From assembly GCA_003485185.1 (NCBI GenBank), contig DNAS01000180.1, positions 4,546 to 19,210 of the forward strand: 14,665 bases of DNA. The letters run 5' to 3'. Below the pieces are notes generated by a model. That model had not been told where the DNA came from. It was given only the letters and a program-made list of their open reading frames with translations, and did not search any database. This document shows, piece by piece, positions 13,850 to 14,665 of this stretch (positions are counted from its first letter, which is position 1; the number at the start of each line of letters is the position of its first letter). Origin of the DNA: Phycisphaerales bacterium. GTDB taxonomy: Bacteria > Planctomycetota > Phycisphaerae > SM23-33. Both the position numbers and the translations under genes were made by a program.

Positions 13850-14590
13850 ATGAGGCGGGAAAACGGATTTACCCTGATCGAACTGCTGGTGGTCATCGCC
13901 ATCCTTTCGCTATTGGTTTCGCTGCTGCTGCCTTCGCTCAGCAAGGCCAAGGAACTGGCGAAGGAAGTCCAGTGCGCCGTCCTGTTGCGGAACTTCGGGA
14001 CGGCCAACCACCTGTTCGCGCAGGACCACGAAGAGCGATTCCTTCCGGTCCGGACGGACCGCGACTGGCCGAAAAATCCGACCAACGACAACATCAACTG
14101 GTACCGGAACGATGATTTCCGCGCCCTTCTCCACGCCACCCGGATCAGTTGGGACGCCCGATACCGATGGGACCCCAAGTTCCTCTGTCCCATGTCGGGC
14201 AGGGGGCCCTCGCTGATCCAACCCGACGGGACCGTGAGTCCCGAAAAGTATTACGGGTACAATATCACCGGAGTGGGGGCCCAGGACGAGTTCAACGAGC
14301 GGATGAACGCGGGCGTGCGCATCACGGACGTCTACGCGATGGGCGAAAAGCTGATGTTCGCCGACGGCCTGTACGACCGCCTGGACCGCCGGGCGTCGTG
14401 CAACTACAAAGACGAGTTCTCCGGTTCCAACGGAATCTACACAGGCACCGCCTCCACCTACATAGCCGCCTACCGCCACCGGGGCGGGTTGAACATCGTC
14501 TACTTCGACGGGCACGCGGGCTGGCGAAGCCGCGAGGAAACGGACACGTCGTACCGGGACGTGACGGGGCTGTGGAATTTCATCAAGTAG
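13850..14590 (+). CDS. Type IV-prepilin-like protein with H-X9-DG motif
   Basis: 246 residues. The N-terminus MRRENGFTLIELLVVIAILS is a class III prepilin signal: cleavage after G6, N-methylation of F7, Glu at position 5 of the mature protein, then a hydrophobic helix to about residue 28. Near the C-terminus HRGGLNIVYFDGHAGW has His210, nine residues, then Asp-Gly at 220-221: the H-X9-DG motif of the large prepilin-like families in Planctomycetes, Verrucomicrobia and Lentisphaerae. Their roles are mostly unknown; pseudopilins of secretion systems and surface fibres are both suggested. The start is fixed by the prepilin signal; a longer frame reaches back into the preceding gene and is rejected. 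AAGG about 9 nt upstream is a modest ribosome site. Confidence 0.93.
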   Translation: MRRENGFTLIELLVVIAILSLLVSLLLPSLSKAKELAKEVQCAVLLRNFGTANHLFAQDHEERFLPVRTDRDWPKNPTNDNINWYRNDDFRALLHATRISWDARYRWDPKFLCPMSGRGPSLIQPDGTVSPEKYYGYNITGVGAQDEFNERMNAGVRITDVYAMGEKLMFADGLYDRLDRRASCNYKDEFSGSNGIYTGTASTYIAAYRHRGGLNIVYFDGHAGWRSREETDTSYRDVTGLWNFIK

Positions 14591-14643
14591 CAGGTCGCGG
14601 GGCAGGGACGGAACCTCCGGCCGATTGCATGAGGATTGCGGCC

Positions 14644-14665
14644 ATGAAGAAACGGAACGGATTCA
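14644..14665 (+). CDS. Start of a second prepilin-like gene (cut by window edge)
   Basis: Seven codons, MKKRNGF, with GAGG 9 nt upstream. Lys/Arg followed by NGF is how the prepilin signal of the preceding gene begins (RRENGF), so a second prepilin-type protein is likely, but only the first residues are seen. An ATG at 14629 is in frame but lacks a ribosome site. Confidence 0.5.

Noticed and set aside
1..14665. CRISPR arrays, insertion sequences, rRNA genes, integrase genes
   Set aside because: Looked for spaced direct repeats, transposase or recombinase motifs and rRNA segments; none seen.

Overview
The window is GC-rich and bacterial. Three features of the right-hand third suggest a member of the PVC group, most likely a planctomycete of the Phycisphaerae type: two exported proteins with PEP-CTERM sorting tags, one of which also carries an autotransporter-type beta-strand repeat, and a type IV-prepilin-like protein with an H-X9-DG motif. 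This is an inference from protein families; there is no rRNA or other marker in the window.

Left half (1-7700, minus strand): a tightly packed cobalamin operon read right to left. The order is cobC, cobU, cobT, cobS, a cobD-cobQ fusion, cbiB, cobO and the start of cobB/cbiA, which runs off the left edge. Apart from the 1-nt gap between cobC and cobU, every junction is a 4-nt stop/start overlap (ATGA, or TTGA for the last). The genes cover a,c-diamidation, corrinoid adenosylation, cobyric acid formation, aminopropanol-phosphate supply and attachment, and nucleotide-loop assembly. No genes for building the corrin ring are seen. A cobalamin riboswitch with its own promoter and intrinsic terminator leads the operon.

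Centre (7620-9662): a second cobalamin riboswitch on the plus strand, driven from a back-to-back promoter, also ends in a strong intrinsic terminator. It controls a 35-residue Lys-rich peptide with one Cys, whose stop codon overlaps the start of a 469-residue radical SAM/SPASM enzyme. This looks like a ribosomally made, modified peptide (RiPP) system expressed when cobalamin is scarce, and it is the most interesting element here. It resembles what I recall as the CbpA/CbpB pair. A broken methyltransferase tail follows.

Junction (9663-9960): non-coding DNA, then the 3' part of a tRNA-Gln(CTG) gene from the anticodon arm to the discriminator base, with a terminator but no 5' half. This is the pattern of a tRNA attachment site displaced by an integrated element. 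Its orientation would place the element to the left, on the side of the cobalamin and RiPP genes.

Right third (9960-14665, plus strand): a LacI-family regulator with a good promoter and a possible operator, two PEP-CTERM secreted proteins, a prepilin-like H-X9-DG protein, and the first codons of a second prepilin-like gene at the right edge. This looks like a regulated cell-surface or exported-protein locus.
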